Both the position numbers and the translations under genes were made by a program. Of a stretch of DNA of 64,000 nt, positions 35,029-43,780 are shown one piece after another. This DNA is from Thermonema lapsum (GTDB lineage: Bacteria; Bacteroidota; Bacteroidia; Cytophagales; Thermonemataceae): NCBI RefSeq assembly GCF_011761635.1, contig NZ_JAASRN010000002.1, positions 372,001-436,000 on the forward strand. Reading direction: 5' to 3'. The notes beneath the pieces were generated by a model. That model saw nothing but the letters and a program-made list of their open reading frames with translations, searched no databases and had not been told where the DNA came from. Every line of letters starts with the position of its first letter. Within the stretch, counting starts at the first letter, position 1.

Positions 35029-36381
35029 CTACTTTTCTTTTTTCAGATAGTTTTTTGCTGTCTTTAGGTACTCGTCGAACTGTTTAATCGTATCAGGGCT
35101 TCGGGGGTTTTCACGCATACCGGCATGCTGTATATCATTGCGTAAGTCAGACAGCTTTTTTGCGTACCAATCAAGCAGCTCTTTTTTATTGAGTTCTTCC
35201 CACGCAAGCATCTCTTTTATCAAGTCTTTATATTCATCCTTAATGTCCCAATTTTCTTCTTTTATTCCTTTACACTTGATATGAAACGCCTTCGATAAAT
35301 GCTCTCTAAAGTGCTTTTCACTGTAGTTTTTACCGTGTGCATGCAATATCACTGACAAAACATGCTCGTATAGCAAATTTACCCCAATGGCATACCACTG
35401 GTATTTCGAGCACCAATCCAGCACCACCCAAGCGTTGTCCAAGCTGTTTGGCTTTAAATTGCCTATCAAGCTTTTCAGTTCTTTAAGCACAGGACGCAGG
35501 GGAGGCAATACCTCTTTTTCGTTGAGCACCTGCTCCAGCACCTCGTTAGCTTTGTCTGCCCCCTTCATTTCGTATATGTTTTGCAGACGCACAAAGCGTA
35601 CTGCTTCAAAGGCTTGTTCTATAAAATTGACTACTCGCCGTAGTTTAGCAGCTACCTTATCCGGCCCATTGGGTTGAGCCAAGATGGGCTTAATCTCCTC
35701 TTTGGTAAGAGTTATCAAATAATCTGGATTACCATACTGCACCAAAGCACGTACCGCGGCTGCCCACTCCTGCAAAGTGTTCAATACCAACAAGTCAATC
35801 ATCTCTACTTTTCTCTTTTCAGGGGGCATCTCTCTCACTTCCTTTGGCGAACCTAATGCTTCAAAGGCACCATAGTAAATGCCTTTTATTTCTACGTTTT
35901 TCAAAGATTTCAAATAGTTGAGCGAAGTAATAGAAAGCAGCGGCAAAGAGCGGAAAGCATGGGTTACATCCATAATGATGGGGCTGCCCGGCTCCACCGC
36001 CTCTATGAATTTTTCAAAGATACCCAGTAGCTGAGCACGATCAAATCCATTTGGCACATCCACTTCTTTTATCTTCGATGCATCATAACCTATGTCTTGC
36101 AAGCGTTTTTTTAGCTTGCCTTCTCCTTCCCAGTTTTTGCTGCGTGCCTCGGAGGTCAAGAAAATTACGATTTTGCCTACCTCTACTTCACGCTTCAACA
36201 TACGCAGCAGCACTGCCTCTTGGGTGTATTTTACCGAGGGAGAACAGAACTCTAATGCACTACCCTTTTCGAAAACATAACGGCAATCCACATAATCGCC
36301 TGTGCCCAAAAACGAAAGGAAATACAGAGGTGTTTGCTTTTGGTCAGTAGCTCCCATGTTGTTTAATTGTTTTTGCTTCAT
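35029..36381 (-). CDS. CARF-HEPN CRISPR effector, TM1812/DxTHG (Csx1/Csx2-like) family
   Basis: A predicted cyclic-oligoadenylate-activated ribonuclease, 450 residues from the ATG at 36381; an in-frame ATG at 36357 (MGATDQ) is an alternative, while a still longer frame adds a non-conserved hydrophobic leader. The N-terminal CARF domain begins LYFLSFLGTGDY (19-30) and carries the DxTHG-type motif DVTHAFRSLP (138-147). The C-terminal helical domain carries the HEPN active site R-x4-H as R414 and H419 in RNDIQHAG. Family members degrade RNA when the ligand binds. It is separated from the thiolase gene upstream by a terminator, so it is transcribed on its own or with the small protein gene 141 bases downstream. 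Confidence 0.88.
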   Translation of the reverse strand: MKQKQLNNMGATDQKQTPLYFLSFLGTGDYVDCRYVFEKGSALEFCSPSVKYTQEAVLLRMLKREVEVGKIVIFLTSEARSKNWEGEGKLKKRLQDIGYDASKIKEVDVPNGFDRAQLLGIFEKFIEAVEPGSPIIMDVTHAFRSLPLLSITSLNYLKSLKNVEIKGIYYGAFEALGSPKEVREMPPEKRKVEMIDLLVLNTLQEWAAAVRALVQYGNPDYLITLTKEEIKPILAQPNGPDKVAAKLRRVVNFIEQAFEAVRFVRLQNIYEMKGADKANEVLEQVLNEKEVLPPLRPVLKELKSLIGNLKPNSLDNAWVVLDWCSKYQWYAIGVNLLYEHVLSVILHAHGKNYSEKHFREHLSKAFHIKCKGIKEENWDIKDEYKDLIKEMLAWEELNKKELLDWYAKKLSDLRNDIQHAGMRENPRSPDTIKQFDEYLKTAKNYLKKEK

Positions 36382-36441
36382 GTTCAAAAGTGAAAAAAAA
36401 TAAACAATACCTCTTACTTCTACAAGCTTGCAAAAGACAAA

Positions 36442-36480
36442 AACAAAAAAAAAAACGGCAGCCGGTGAAGACTGCCGTTT
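36442..36480 (-). terminator. Intrinsic terminator after the thiolase gene
   Basis: A perfect 9-base stem (36453-36461 with 36472-36480), with a long A-run on its left side that becomes a U-tract on the minus strand. It lies 27 bases beyond the thiolase stop codon and separates the fatty-acid operon from the CRISPR-linked genes. Confidence 0.9.
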
Positions 36481-36507
36481 TGCGAAAACCTCCATAATGA
36501 ACGGGCA

Positions 36508-37683
36508 CTAATTCAACAACTCATAGATGCCAGCCACTCCCTGCCCACCGCCCACGCAGGCAGTAACCATGCCGTATTTCTGCTTGCGGCGACGCATTTC
36601 GTTCAACAGCTGCACGGTCAATTTAGCACCAGTGCAACCTAAGGGGTGCCCCAAAGCAATAGCCCCCCCATTCACGTTCACAATGTCGGGGTTGAGGTCC
36701 AAAGCACGGATTACTGCCAACGACTGCGCAGCAAAGGCTTCATTCAGTTCTATTTGCTCGATGTCGCTGAGTTTTAAGCCGGCTTTTTGCAAGGCTTTGG
36801 GTACGGCAGCCACCGGACCAATCCCCATGATGCGCGGCTCTACGCCTGCTGCCGCATACGAGAGCATGCGGGCAATGGGTTTCAAGCCCAGCTCATTCAC
36901 CATCTTTTCAGACATCACCAACACAAAAGCGGCACCATCGGAGGTCTGCGACGAGTTGCCGGCAGTTACACAACCGTTAGCAGCGAAGACCGGTGGCAGC
37001 TTCGCTAAGGCTTCCAAGCTGGTGTCTTTGCGCGGTCCTTCGTCGGTATCTACCACCCAGCTGCGTTTTTGCTTCTTGCCTTTTTCATCTACATACACCT
37101 CTTCTACCTCTACGGGCACTATTTCATCTTTGAACAAAGCGCTTTCTATAGCTTTGGCGGCTTTTTGGTGTGATTCGTAAGAAAAGCGGTCTTGGTCTTC
37201 GCGCGAGATGTTGTAGTCTTTAGCTACTTGCTCGGCGGTCAAACCCATGCTCAGGTAGTAGTCGGCATGTGCCGAAGCTATTTCATAGTTAAGGGCGGTT
37301 TTCCAGCCCATCATGGGCACCAATGACATAGATTCCGCCCCCCCAGCTACGATGCAGTCGGCTTGTCCGGAATGGATGCGCTGAGCTGCCAAAGCGATTG
37401 CCTCCAAGCCAGAGCCGCAGTAGCGGTTCAACACAAAACCGGGCACATCAATAGGCAAAGACAAGAGCGAAATCATACGTCCCATTTGCATGCCTTGCTC
37501 TGCTTCGGGAATGGCGCAGCCCACAATCACGTCGTCGATGCGCTTGGGGTCGAGGGCAGGCACAGAACCCACCAAATGTTTAATGACTTTGGCAGCCAAG
37601 TCATCGGGGCGCATAAAGCGAAACCCGCCTTTTTTGGCTTTACCTACTGCGGTACGATAGCCTGCTACAATATATGCGTTCAT
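36508..37683 (-). CDS. fadA: Acetyl-CoA C-acyltransferase (3-ketoacyl-CoA thiolase)
   Basis: The last enzyme of fatty-acid beta-oxidation, which splits 3-ketoacyl-CoA with coenzyme A to give acetyl-CoA, 391 residues. The acylated cysteine lies in NRYCGSGLEA, the second active-site region in GGAIALGHPLGCTGAKL, and the C-terminal catalytic cysteine in VTACVGGGQGVAG. All are complete. It lies 110 bases downstream of fadB; a G/C-rich imperfect hairpin in that gap could reduce read-through. The order marR-fadB-fadA indicates a fatty-acid degradation operon. Confidence 0.95.
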   Translation of the reverse strand: MNAYIVAGYRTAVGKAKKGGFRFMRPDDLAAKVIKHLVGSVPALDPKRIDDVIVGCAIPEAEQGMQMGRMISLLSLPIDVPGFVLNRYCGSGLEAIALAAQRIHSGQADCIVAGGAESMSLVPMMGWKTALNYEIASAHADYYLSMGLTAEQVAKDYNISREDQDRFSYESHQKAAKAIESALFKDEIVPVEVEEVYVDEKGKKQKRSWVVDTDEGPRKDTSLEALAKLPPVFAANGCVTAGNSSQTSDGAAFVLVMSEKMVNELGLKPIARMLSYAAAGVEPRIMGIGPVAAVPKALQKAGLKLSDIEQIELNEAFAAQSLAVIRALDLNPDIVNVNGGAIALGHPLGCTGAKLTVQLLNEMRRRKQKYGMVTACVGGGQGVAGIYELLN

Positions 37684-37793
37684 AATTGTTTGCTTTTTGG
37701 GTTTTGAAAAAATTTATGTAAACAAGTGTTTGAAAACGAAACAAGTGGCAGCGGTGCAGACAAGCCAGCTACACCACTGCCTTGCGTTATTGC

Positions 37794-40241
37794 TTAGTTG
37801 CGAATGGGTCTGCCGGTAGTCAATACTGCCTGAATGCGCTCCAGGGTTTTCTTCTCGCCACACAACGACAAGAAAGCCTCGCGCTCCAAGTCGAGCAGGT
37901 ATTGTTCCGATACCAGCTGAGGACTCGACAGGTCGCCACCGCAAAGCACATAGCCCAGCTTATCTACTACCTTCTTGTCGTGCTCAGAGATGTATTGCCC
38001 ACGCCACATGCCATGCAAGCCTGCTTTGATAAGTGCCAAACCGCTACGCCCTTGCACCTTGATGTCTTTGCGGCGGATAGGCTGCACATACCCGCGGTCT
38101 GCCAACTCTATCACTTTGGCTTTGGCGTCGCCTATCAAGTGCGCACGACTGGTGGTGATGGCATCCGACGGGCGCAGATAACCCAATTCGAAGGCTTCTA
38201 CTGCCGAAGTAGATACCTTCGCCATGGCTATGTTCATCAAGGTGTTTTGCAAACGGTTCAACTCCACATCCCCATTTTGCAGCGAGTCAGACAAGCGCAG
38301 TGCCATCTCTTTGGTACCACCGCCGGCAGGAATCAAGCCAACGCCTACTTCTACCAAGCCCATGTAGGTTTCAGCATGCGCTTGTACGTGGTCGGCGTGC
38401 AGGTTCAACTCGCAACCACCCCCCAGTGTCAAGCCAAAAGGCGTGCTTACTACCGGTATTGCCGAGTAGCGCAGGCGCATCATAGTATTTTGGAACTGGG
38501 CAATCATCATGTTGATTTCGTCCCAGTCTTGTTCCACAGCATACATAAACAGCATGGCGAGGTTGGCACCTGCCGAGAAGTTGTCGCCGCGAGCAGTGAT
38601 AACCAAGCCACGGGCTTCTTTTTCGGCACGCTCCACAGCATAGTTTAAACCTTGAATGACTTCTGCCCCGATGGTATTCATCTTGGTATGCAGCTCAAGG
38701 CAATATACACCATCGCCGATGTCATAGAGCGAAGCCCCCGGATTGCTCCAAATGACGTTGTTGCTGTAGTTTTCAAGCAAGATGAAGTTCTCTGTACCCG
38801 GAATTGGCTGATAAGACTTGCTGTGTACATCGTAGTACAGCTTACGGCTGCCTTCCACCTTATAGAATGAAGTAAAGCCAGCAGCCAGCATGTCTTTCAC
38901 CCACTGGGCTACGCTCAAGCCTGCTGCTTCGATGAGCTTCACGCCTTCTTCTACGCCAATGGCATCCCAAGTGGCAAAGGGACCCATTTTCCAACCGAAA
39001 CCGGCACAAACGGCATCGTCTATCTTGTAAAGCTCATCGGCAATTTCAGGAATACGATACGACACATAGGCAAACAAACTGGCAAAGGTTCTACGATAAA
39101 ACTCGCCGGCTTTGTCTTTGCCGTTCACCAACACTTTGAAAGCCTTTGCCAAGTCGTCGATGCCCTTGACAGCATCGAGCGTAGCAAATTTTACTTTCTC
39201 TTGCGGACGATACTCAAGCGTAGCAAAGTCCAGCGCTAAAATATCTTTCTTTCCGTTCTGTTGCGCTTTCTTGTAAAAGCCTTGTCCGCTCTTTTCGCCC
39301 AACCATCCTTTTTCTTGAAGGGCTTCGAGCACTTTGGGCAGCTTAAACGCTTCGCGGCGCTCGTCATGCGGCACGGCTTCATACAGGTTTTTGGCTACCA
39401 GAATCATGGTATCCAAGCCCACCACATCTAAGGTGCGGAAAGTAGCCGATTTGGGGCGCCCCAACACCGGACCGGTCAGCTTGTCCACCTCTTCTACCTT
39501 CAAGCCCATTTCTTCGATGATATGCAGGGCATCCATGATGGCAAATACCCCCACACGGTTGGCAATGAAGGCAGGTGTGTCTTTACACAAAACGGTAGTT
39601 TTGCCCAAGAAGCGACGCCCGTAGTCCATCAAAAACTCCACTACTTCGGGCTTGGTGCGGTCAGTAGGGATGATTTCGAGCAAGGGCAAATAACGCGGCG
39701 GGTTGAAGAAGTGCGTACCGCAGAAATGGGCAGCAAAGTCGTCGCTACGCCCTTCCAGCATCAGGTGAATAGGAATCCCCGAAGTGTTGGAAGTAACCAG
39801 CGTGCCGGGCTTGCGGTATTTTTCTACCTGCTCAAATACTTTCTTCTTGATGTCCAAGCGCTCCACTACAACCTCTATGACCCAATCGCAGTCGGCAATT
39901 TGGGGCATGTCGTCTTCCATATTGCCCAAGGTGATGCGCTCGGCGTATTTATTGGAATACAAAGGGGCTGGCTTTGATTTTACGGCTTTTTGGAAAAGCT
40001 CGGTTACTTGACGATTGCGCACCACTTTGTCTTGCAGCGTCAAACCTTTTGCCTTTTCGGCTTCGGTCAGCTCACGCGGCACAATATCCAACAACAAGAC
40101 TTCTACTCCTATATTCGCAAAATGGCAAGCGATGCCACTGCCCATCACTCCGGCGCCCAATACAGCTACCTTTCGAATACGGCGACGCTCAGCCGAGCGC
40201 AGCCAAGTGGCTTGTTTGCTTTTTTCTAAGGCTGTTTCCAT
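37794..40241 (-). CDS. fadB: Bifunctional 3-hydroxyacyl-CoA dehydrogenase/enoyl-CoA hydratase
   Basis: A two-step beta-oxidation enzyme, 815 residues from the ATG at 40241 (METALEKSKQ); the longer frame adds a non-conserved leader. The order is dehydrogenase first: the NAD-binding GAGVMGSGIACHFANIG near residue 30, HFFNPPRYLPLLEIIP and NRVGVFAIMDALHIIEE follow, and then the hydratase/isomerase domain in the last third (ARGDNFSAGANLAML, LTLGGGCELNLHAD, EVGVGLIPAGGGTKE). This order is reversed from E. coli FadB but usual in Bacteroidota. It should form a complex or pathway with the adjacent thiolase. Confidence 0.94.
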   Translation of the reverse strand: METALEKSKQATWLRSAERRRIRKVAVLGAGVMGSGIACHFANIGVEVLLLDIVPRELTEAEKAKGLTLQDKVVRNRQVTELFQKAVKSKPAPLYSNKYAERITLGNMEDDMPQIADCDWVIEVVVERLDIKKKVFEQVEKYRKPGTLVTSNTSGIPIHLMLEGRSDDFAAHFCGTHFFNPPRYLPLLEIIPTDRTKPEVVEFLMDYGRRFLGKTTVLCKDTPAFIANRVGVFAIMDALHIIEEMGLKVEEVDKLTGPVLGRPKSATFRTLDVVGLDTMILVAKNLYEAVPHDERREAFKLPKVLEALQEKGWLGEKSGQGFYKKAQQNGKKDILALDFATLEYRPQEKVKFATLDAVKGIDDLAKAFKVLVNGKDKAGEFYRRTFASLFAYVSYRIPEIADELYKIDDAVCAGFGWKMGPFATWDAIGVEEGVKLIEAAGLSVAQWVKDMLAAGFTSFYKVEGSRKLYYDVHSKSYQPIPGTENFILLENYSNNVIWSNPGASLYDIGDGVYCLELHTKMNTIGAEVIQGLNYAVERAEKEARGLVITARGDNFSAGANLAMLFMYAVEQDWDEINMMIAQFQNTMMRLRYSAIPVVSTPFGLTLGGGCELNLHADHVQAHAETYMGLVEVGVGLIPAGGGTKEMALRLSDSLQNGDVELNRLQNTLMNIAMAKVSTSAVEAFELGYLRPSDAITTSRAHLIGDAKAKVIELADRGYVQPIRRKDIKVQGRSGLALIKAGLHGMWRGQYISEHDKKVVDKLGYVLCGGDLSSPQLVSEQYLLDLEREAFLSLCGEKKTLERIQAVLTTGRPIRN

Positions 40242-40287
40242 AGTTTTATTCTGTTTTTGTGAAAAGACAGTTTGAAAATGATTTACT

Positions 40288-40749
40288 TTATGATGATTGA
40301 AGCGAAAACTCATCGACTACCTGCATGACCATGCGAATCACTTCAAAAAAGACCTGCAGCTTTTCGGCAGGCACACGCTCCCGCACAGAAAAGTTGAACT
40401 GACGTACTACCCGGCGTGCCACTTCTTTCTTTTCGCGCCCTTTAGGCGTAAGGCAAATCCGCACATAACGACGGTCCAAGTCGTCCTGCTTGCGCACAAT
40501 CAAGCCGTCTTCTTCCATTTTTTTGAGGGTGCGCGTAATGCTGCGTGCTTCCAAACCAAAAAGCGGTGCTATTTTGGTGGCAGGCGTCCCCTCCTCATCA
40601 TCTATGTTGAGCAAAATGTAACCGATGGAAGTCGTGATACCATACTTCACTGCCTCGGCATTGTACATGCGCGCAATGGCATGCCATGCCGTCTTAATGT
40701 TGTAATCAATGGTTTCTTCGCGAGGTAGTTTTACCTTTGTATCAATCAT
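40288..40749 (-). CDS. MarR family transcriptional regulator of the fad operon
   Basis: A winged-helix regulator of 153 residues. The recognition-helix region reads PLFGLEARSITRTLKKMEEDGLI, followed by the wing DDLDRRYVRICLTPKG, the classic MarR DxRxxxxxLTxxG pattern. Flanking helices would form the dimer. It is the first gene of the operon ahead of fadB (46-base gap) and fadA, so it most likely senses acyl-CoA or a fatty acid and represses beta-oxidation genes. An inverted repeat just before its start codon is a candidate operator. Confidence 0.88.
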   Translation of the reverse strand: MIDTKVKLPREETIDYNIKTAWHAIARMYNAEAVKYGITTSIGYILLNIDDEEGTPATKIAPLFGLEARSITRTLKKMEEDGLIVRKQDDLDRRYVRICLTPKGREKKEVARRVVRQFNFSVRERVPAEKLQVFFEVIRMVMQVVDEFSLQSS

Positions 40750-41055
40750 AGCCCAAATTTATAAATTATTATGCTTGCATACTAAATTTTATCCCAAAAA
40801 ATATCAGAATAAGTATAGGTCATAGGCAAACTTACACAAATTTTATTGTTTTTAAGACCTCAAACGGCAGCGAAAAGTAGTGAAAAACAAGCGACTGCCC
40901 GCTGCGCCTTATACAGGGGCTTAGCTACAGCTTGCCCCCAAAATACTTAATAAAAAAGGCTCTTTTAAGCACCACACAGGGGCAGATAACAGGATTTTAC
41001 TAAATTTACCACACCAACCATTGGTTCATGTCTTACAATTAAAATTCACGTTCTT
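40750..41055. other. Divergent intergenic region between the marR and mdh genes
   Basis: A 306-base A+T-rich gap between divergent genes. Besides the candidate operator near marR it should contain the mdh promoter on the plus strand. No open frame of interest, tRNA or repeat was seen. No confident Bacteroidota promoter (TTTG and TAnnTTTG) could be fixed by eye. Confidence 0.5.
40763..40789. promoter_or_regulatory. Candidate MarR operator upstream of the fad operon
   Basis: An imperfect palindrome centred on TATGC-TT-GCATA (40770-40781), with A/T-rich flanks that nearly pair. It lies 14-40 bases before the start codon of the MarR gene, where an autorepressor would bind. Size and symmetry suit a MarR dimer. 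The assignment is by position and symmetry only. Confidence 0.5.
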
Positions 41056-41997
41056 ATGAAAGTAACAGTTATAGGTGCCGGAAACGTAGGTGCTACCTGC
41101 GCCGATGTATTGGCTTACCGTGAAATTGCCAACGAAGTAGTGCTTTTGGACATCAAAGAAGGTATAGCCGAAGGCAAAGCGCTGGATATTTGGCAAAAAG
41201 CTCCCATCACCCTTTACGACACCCGCACCATAGGGGTAACCAACGATTATAACCGCACTGCCAACTCCGACGTGGTAGTGATTACGTCGGGTATGCCACG
41301 CAAGCCGGGCATGAGCCGCGACGACCTCATCGAGGTGAATGCCAAAATTGTAAACAGCGTAACGGAAAATGTAATCAAGCATTCTCCCAATGCCATCCTC
41401 ATTGTGGTGTCGAACCCCTTGGACGTGATGACCTATGCCGCACACGTAACTTCTAAGTTTCCCCGCACGCGTGTCATAGGTATGGCAGGCATTCTTGACA
41501 CTGCTCGCTATCGCGCTTTTTTGGCAGATGCTTTGAACTGCTCGCCCAAAGACATTCAGGCATTGTTGATGGGAGGTCATGGCGACACCATGGTACCTCT
41601 GCCTCGTTACACCACCGTTGCCGGCATTCCGGTAACCGAATTACTCGACAAAGAAACCATCGATGCCATCGTGCAACGCACCATCCATGGCGGTGGCGAG
41701 CTGGTGAAACTCATGGGTACTTCGGCATGGTATGCCCCTGGTGCTGCAGCCGCTCAAATGGTAGAAGCCATTGCCCGCGACCAGCGCCGTATCTTCCCCT
41801 GCTGCGTGAAATTGGAAGGTGAGTATGGCATCGACAACTGCTATTTGGGCGTGCCCGTGATACTGGGTAAAAACGGTGTGGAAAAAATCATTGAGGTAAG
41901 CCTGAACGAAGAAGAGAAAAAGCTGCTGGAGGTTTCCCGTCAGAAAGTGTCGGAAGTGATGGCAGCATATGACCGCATTGTAGGTGTAAAGCAATGA
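41056..41997 (+). CDS. mdh: Malate dehydrogenase
   Basis: A TCA-cycle enzyme that interconverts malate and oxaloacetate with NAD, 313 residues, of the LDH-like tetrameric type common in Bacteroidota. The NAD-binding GAGNVGATCADVLA begins at residue 8, with an acidic D at the end of strand 2 (VVLLDIKEG) for NAD. The active-site loop is GMPRKPGMSRDDL with the substrate arginines, and the catalytic histidine lies in LMGGHGDTMVPL. The arginine in place of the glutamine of lactate dehydrogenases in the loop supports malate specificity. It is a single-gene unit with its own terminator. Confidence 0.96.
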   Translation: MKVTVIGAGNVGATCADVLAYREIANEVVLLDIKEGIAEGKALDIWQKAPITLYDTRTIGVTNDYNRTANSDVVVITSGMPRKPGMSRDDLIEVNAKIVNSVTENVIKHSPNAILIVVSNPLDVMTYAAHVTSKFPRTRVIGMAGILDTARYRAFLADALNCSPKDIQALLMGGHGDTMVPLPRYTTVAGIPVTELLDKETIDAIVQRTIHGGGELVKLMGTSAWYAPGAAAAQMVEAIARDQRRIFPCCVKLEGEYGIDNCYLGVPVILGKNGVEKIIEVSLNEEEKKLLEVSRQKVSEVMAAYDRIVGVKQ

Positions 41998-42032
41998 TAG
42001 AGCCATAGTTTCTCTTGAATAAGAAAAATCAG

Positions 42033-42067
42033 AAGGGGTGCTTTTGGCGGGCACCCCTTTCTTCTTT
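42033..42067 (+). terminator. Intrinsic terminator after mdh
   Basis: A perfect 9-base stem (42033-42041 with 42051-42059) and a 9-base loop, followed by a T-rich tail. It lies 35 bases after the mdh stop codon, before the convergent channel gene. Confidence 0.88.
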
Positions 42068-42092
42068 CGCTCTGCTTTCTGTAGTCAAAACA

Positions 42093-43733
42093 TTAACCTT
42101 GTTTTCTTTCTGTTCCATTATAGCGCTCCGAAAAGAATGCCTGCAGGCGCTTTTGCAACTCGCTGGGGTTGGTTTCGTACTGTGGCGCCAAGCTGCCCTG
42201 CCCCGGTGCTTCTTCTATATAAATTCTTTGCGCAGGGAAGGCAAAACGCACTCCCAGTTTCTCGGCAAGGCGTAACATATCCAGTATCAATTCATGACGC
42301 GCCCGAAGCTCATTGTCCCTGTCAGGTACTTTAAGGTACACAGAAAAAAATATTTCGATAGCGCTGCTGCTTAGGTCATTTACATAAACATAGAAATTTT
42401 CTTTACGAGTATTGGGGTGGTTTAATATCAAATTGCGCAAACCTTGCACATAAGCTTCCAGCAACTCAGGAGGCGTGTCATAGGTAACTGCTAATCGAAT
42501 GAGAAAGCGCCGGTAAACGCGCGCCCCCATGTTATCTATAATCATATCAGCCAATTTGCCGTTGGGCACAGTAATAAGCGAATCATTAAAAGTACGGATG
42601 CGGGTAGAGCGAAATCCTACTTCTTCTACTGTGCCATCTATCCTTTCAGATACAATCCAATCGCCAATCTGAAAGGGCTTGTCAATGAAAATAGTTAAGG
42701 AACCAAACAGGTTTTTGATGGTATCTTGTGCTGCCAAAGCTACTGCCAAACCACTGATGGACAAACCGGTGAGCACTGCCGCTATATTAAAATTCAGTAA
42801 ATTCATAATGGCAACCCCTACACCCACCCAAACCAGCACTTTCAAGATGCGCTCAAGCAGGGGTACGAGTTGGTCGTCCAGCTTCGACTCGGTCTTCTCA
42901 GCAAAGCGGCGCATATAAATGCTCACGAAGTCAACCGCTCGCACCAAAACAAAACCAACAAAGACAGCAATGGAAATACGCACGCCCAAAATCAGGAATC
43001 TAGTCAAACCGACAGGCAACTGTAAAACAGGGATAAGCAGTTTCAACAGATGAAAAACCAAAAACAGACTCAGCGGGCGCGCAGTAGGCAACAGCAAATG
43101 TTGAGTGAGTGTCTTCTTGCGCCAACGGATGATGATACGCAGAAGTATTTTCCGTATGATGAACGTAAATAGTTTATGCAGTACAAAAGAGAAAGCCAAC
43201 AACAAGCCCAAGCCCAACCACTGCCAATAACTTAAGCCCAGAAAGCGGCTCACGGTCTGTTGCGGCACCAACATAAGCAGTTTGTCAATGCCAAAGGGAT
43301 AAGTCTCGCGATGCAATTGTGGAATTTTCCTTACCGTTTGAGCAGAATAGAGCCACTTCTTTCCCTTTTTCACCAAATACACATCGGGCAATTCTTTGGG
43401 AAAAGGCACATACCGCTGCTTACCCGTCAGCGAATCGACATAATCGGGGTCATTGGGAATAGCCTCCAAATCGACAAATAGACCTCGCCCTTCATAAATT
43501 TGAATAAGCTCAATTGCCAAGCGGCGCCTTTGCTCGGGCGAAAGTCCCGGCGCATCGAAGACCTGCGCCGCTTTATCTGGGTCATAACTATCGGGCTGGA
43601 GATACTGCAAATGGGTGCGTATGGTCTCAAAGGGGGAAAAAAGGCGGAGCGTATCTTCTTGCGCCCACGCCTCTTGGTGGCATACCCACAACACACTTGC
43701 AAGCAGAACCCAAAGTAAAGATAGTTTCTTCAT
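42093..43733 (-). CDS. MscS-family mechanosensitive ion channel
   Basis: A small-conductance mechanosensitive channel of the inner membrane, 546 residues. A signal peptide (ends near EAWAQ) leads to a periplasmic domain of ~150 residues, then five or so membrane segments from ~165 to ~340. The pore helix and MscS core follow: LTGLSISGLAVALAAQDT, then the beta domain LFGSLTIFIDKPFQIGDWIV and TRIRTFNDSLITVPNGKLAD. A C-terminal cytosolic domain of ~130 residues completes it. It would relieve hypo-osmotic shock. The N-terminal periplasmic domain was not recognised. Confidence 0.92.
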   Translation of the reverse strand: MKKLSLLWVLLASVLWVCHQEAWAQEDTLRLFSPFETIRTHLQYLQPDSYDPDKAAQVFDAPGLSPEQRRRLAIELIQIYEGRGLFVDLEAIPNDPDYVDSLTGKQRYVPFPKELPDVYLVKKGKKWLYSAQTVRKIPQLHRETYPFGIDKLLMLVPQQTVSRFLGLSYWQWLGLGLLLAFSFVLHKLFTFIIRKILLRIIIRWRKKTLTQHLLLPTARPLSLFLVFHLLKLLIPVLQLPVGLTRFLILGVRISIAVFVGFVLVRAVDFVSIYMRRFAEKTESKLDDQLVPLLERILKVLVWVGVGVAIMNLLNFNIAAVLTGLSISGLAVALAAQDTIKNLFGSLTIFIDKPFQIGDWIVSERIDGTVEEVGFRSTRIRTFNDSLITVPNGKLADMIIDNMGARVYRRFLIRLAVTYDTPPELLEAYVQGLRNLILNHPNTRKENFYVYVNDLSSSAIEIFFSVYLKVPDRDNELRARHELILDMLRLAEKLGVRFAFPAQRIYIEEAPGQGSLAPQYETNPSELQKRLQAFFSERYNGTERKQG

Positions 43734-43780
43734 CGCTTTTTTTCTACAAAGTTAAGTGAGGCAGTTTCTTTTTCCCAAAA

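Noticed and set aside
26352-36507. CRISPR array
   Set aside because: No evenly spaced direct repeats of 24-40 bases were found in any gap of the locus or elsewhere in the window.
37747-37781. G/C-rich hairpin between fadB and fadA
   Set aside because: The 10-base stem has one G-U pair but the following U-tract is weak; it may reduce read-through but is not convincing as a terminator.
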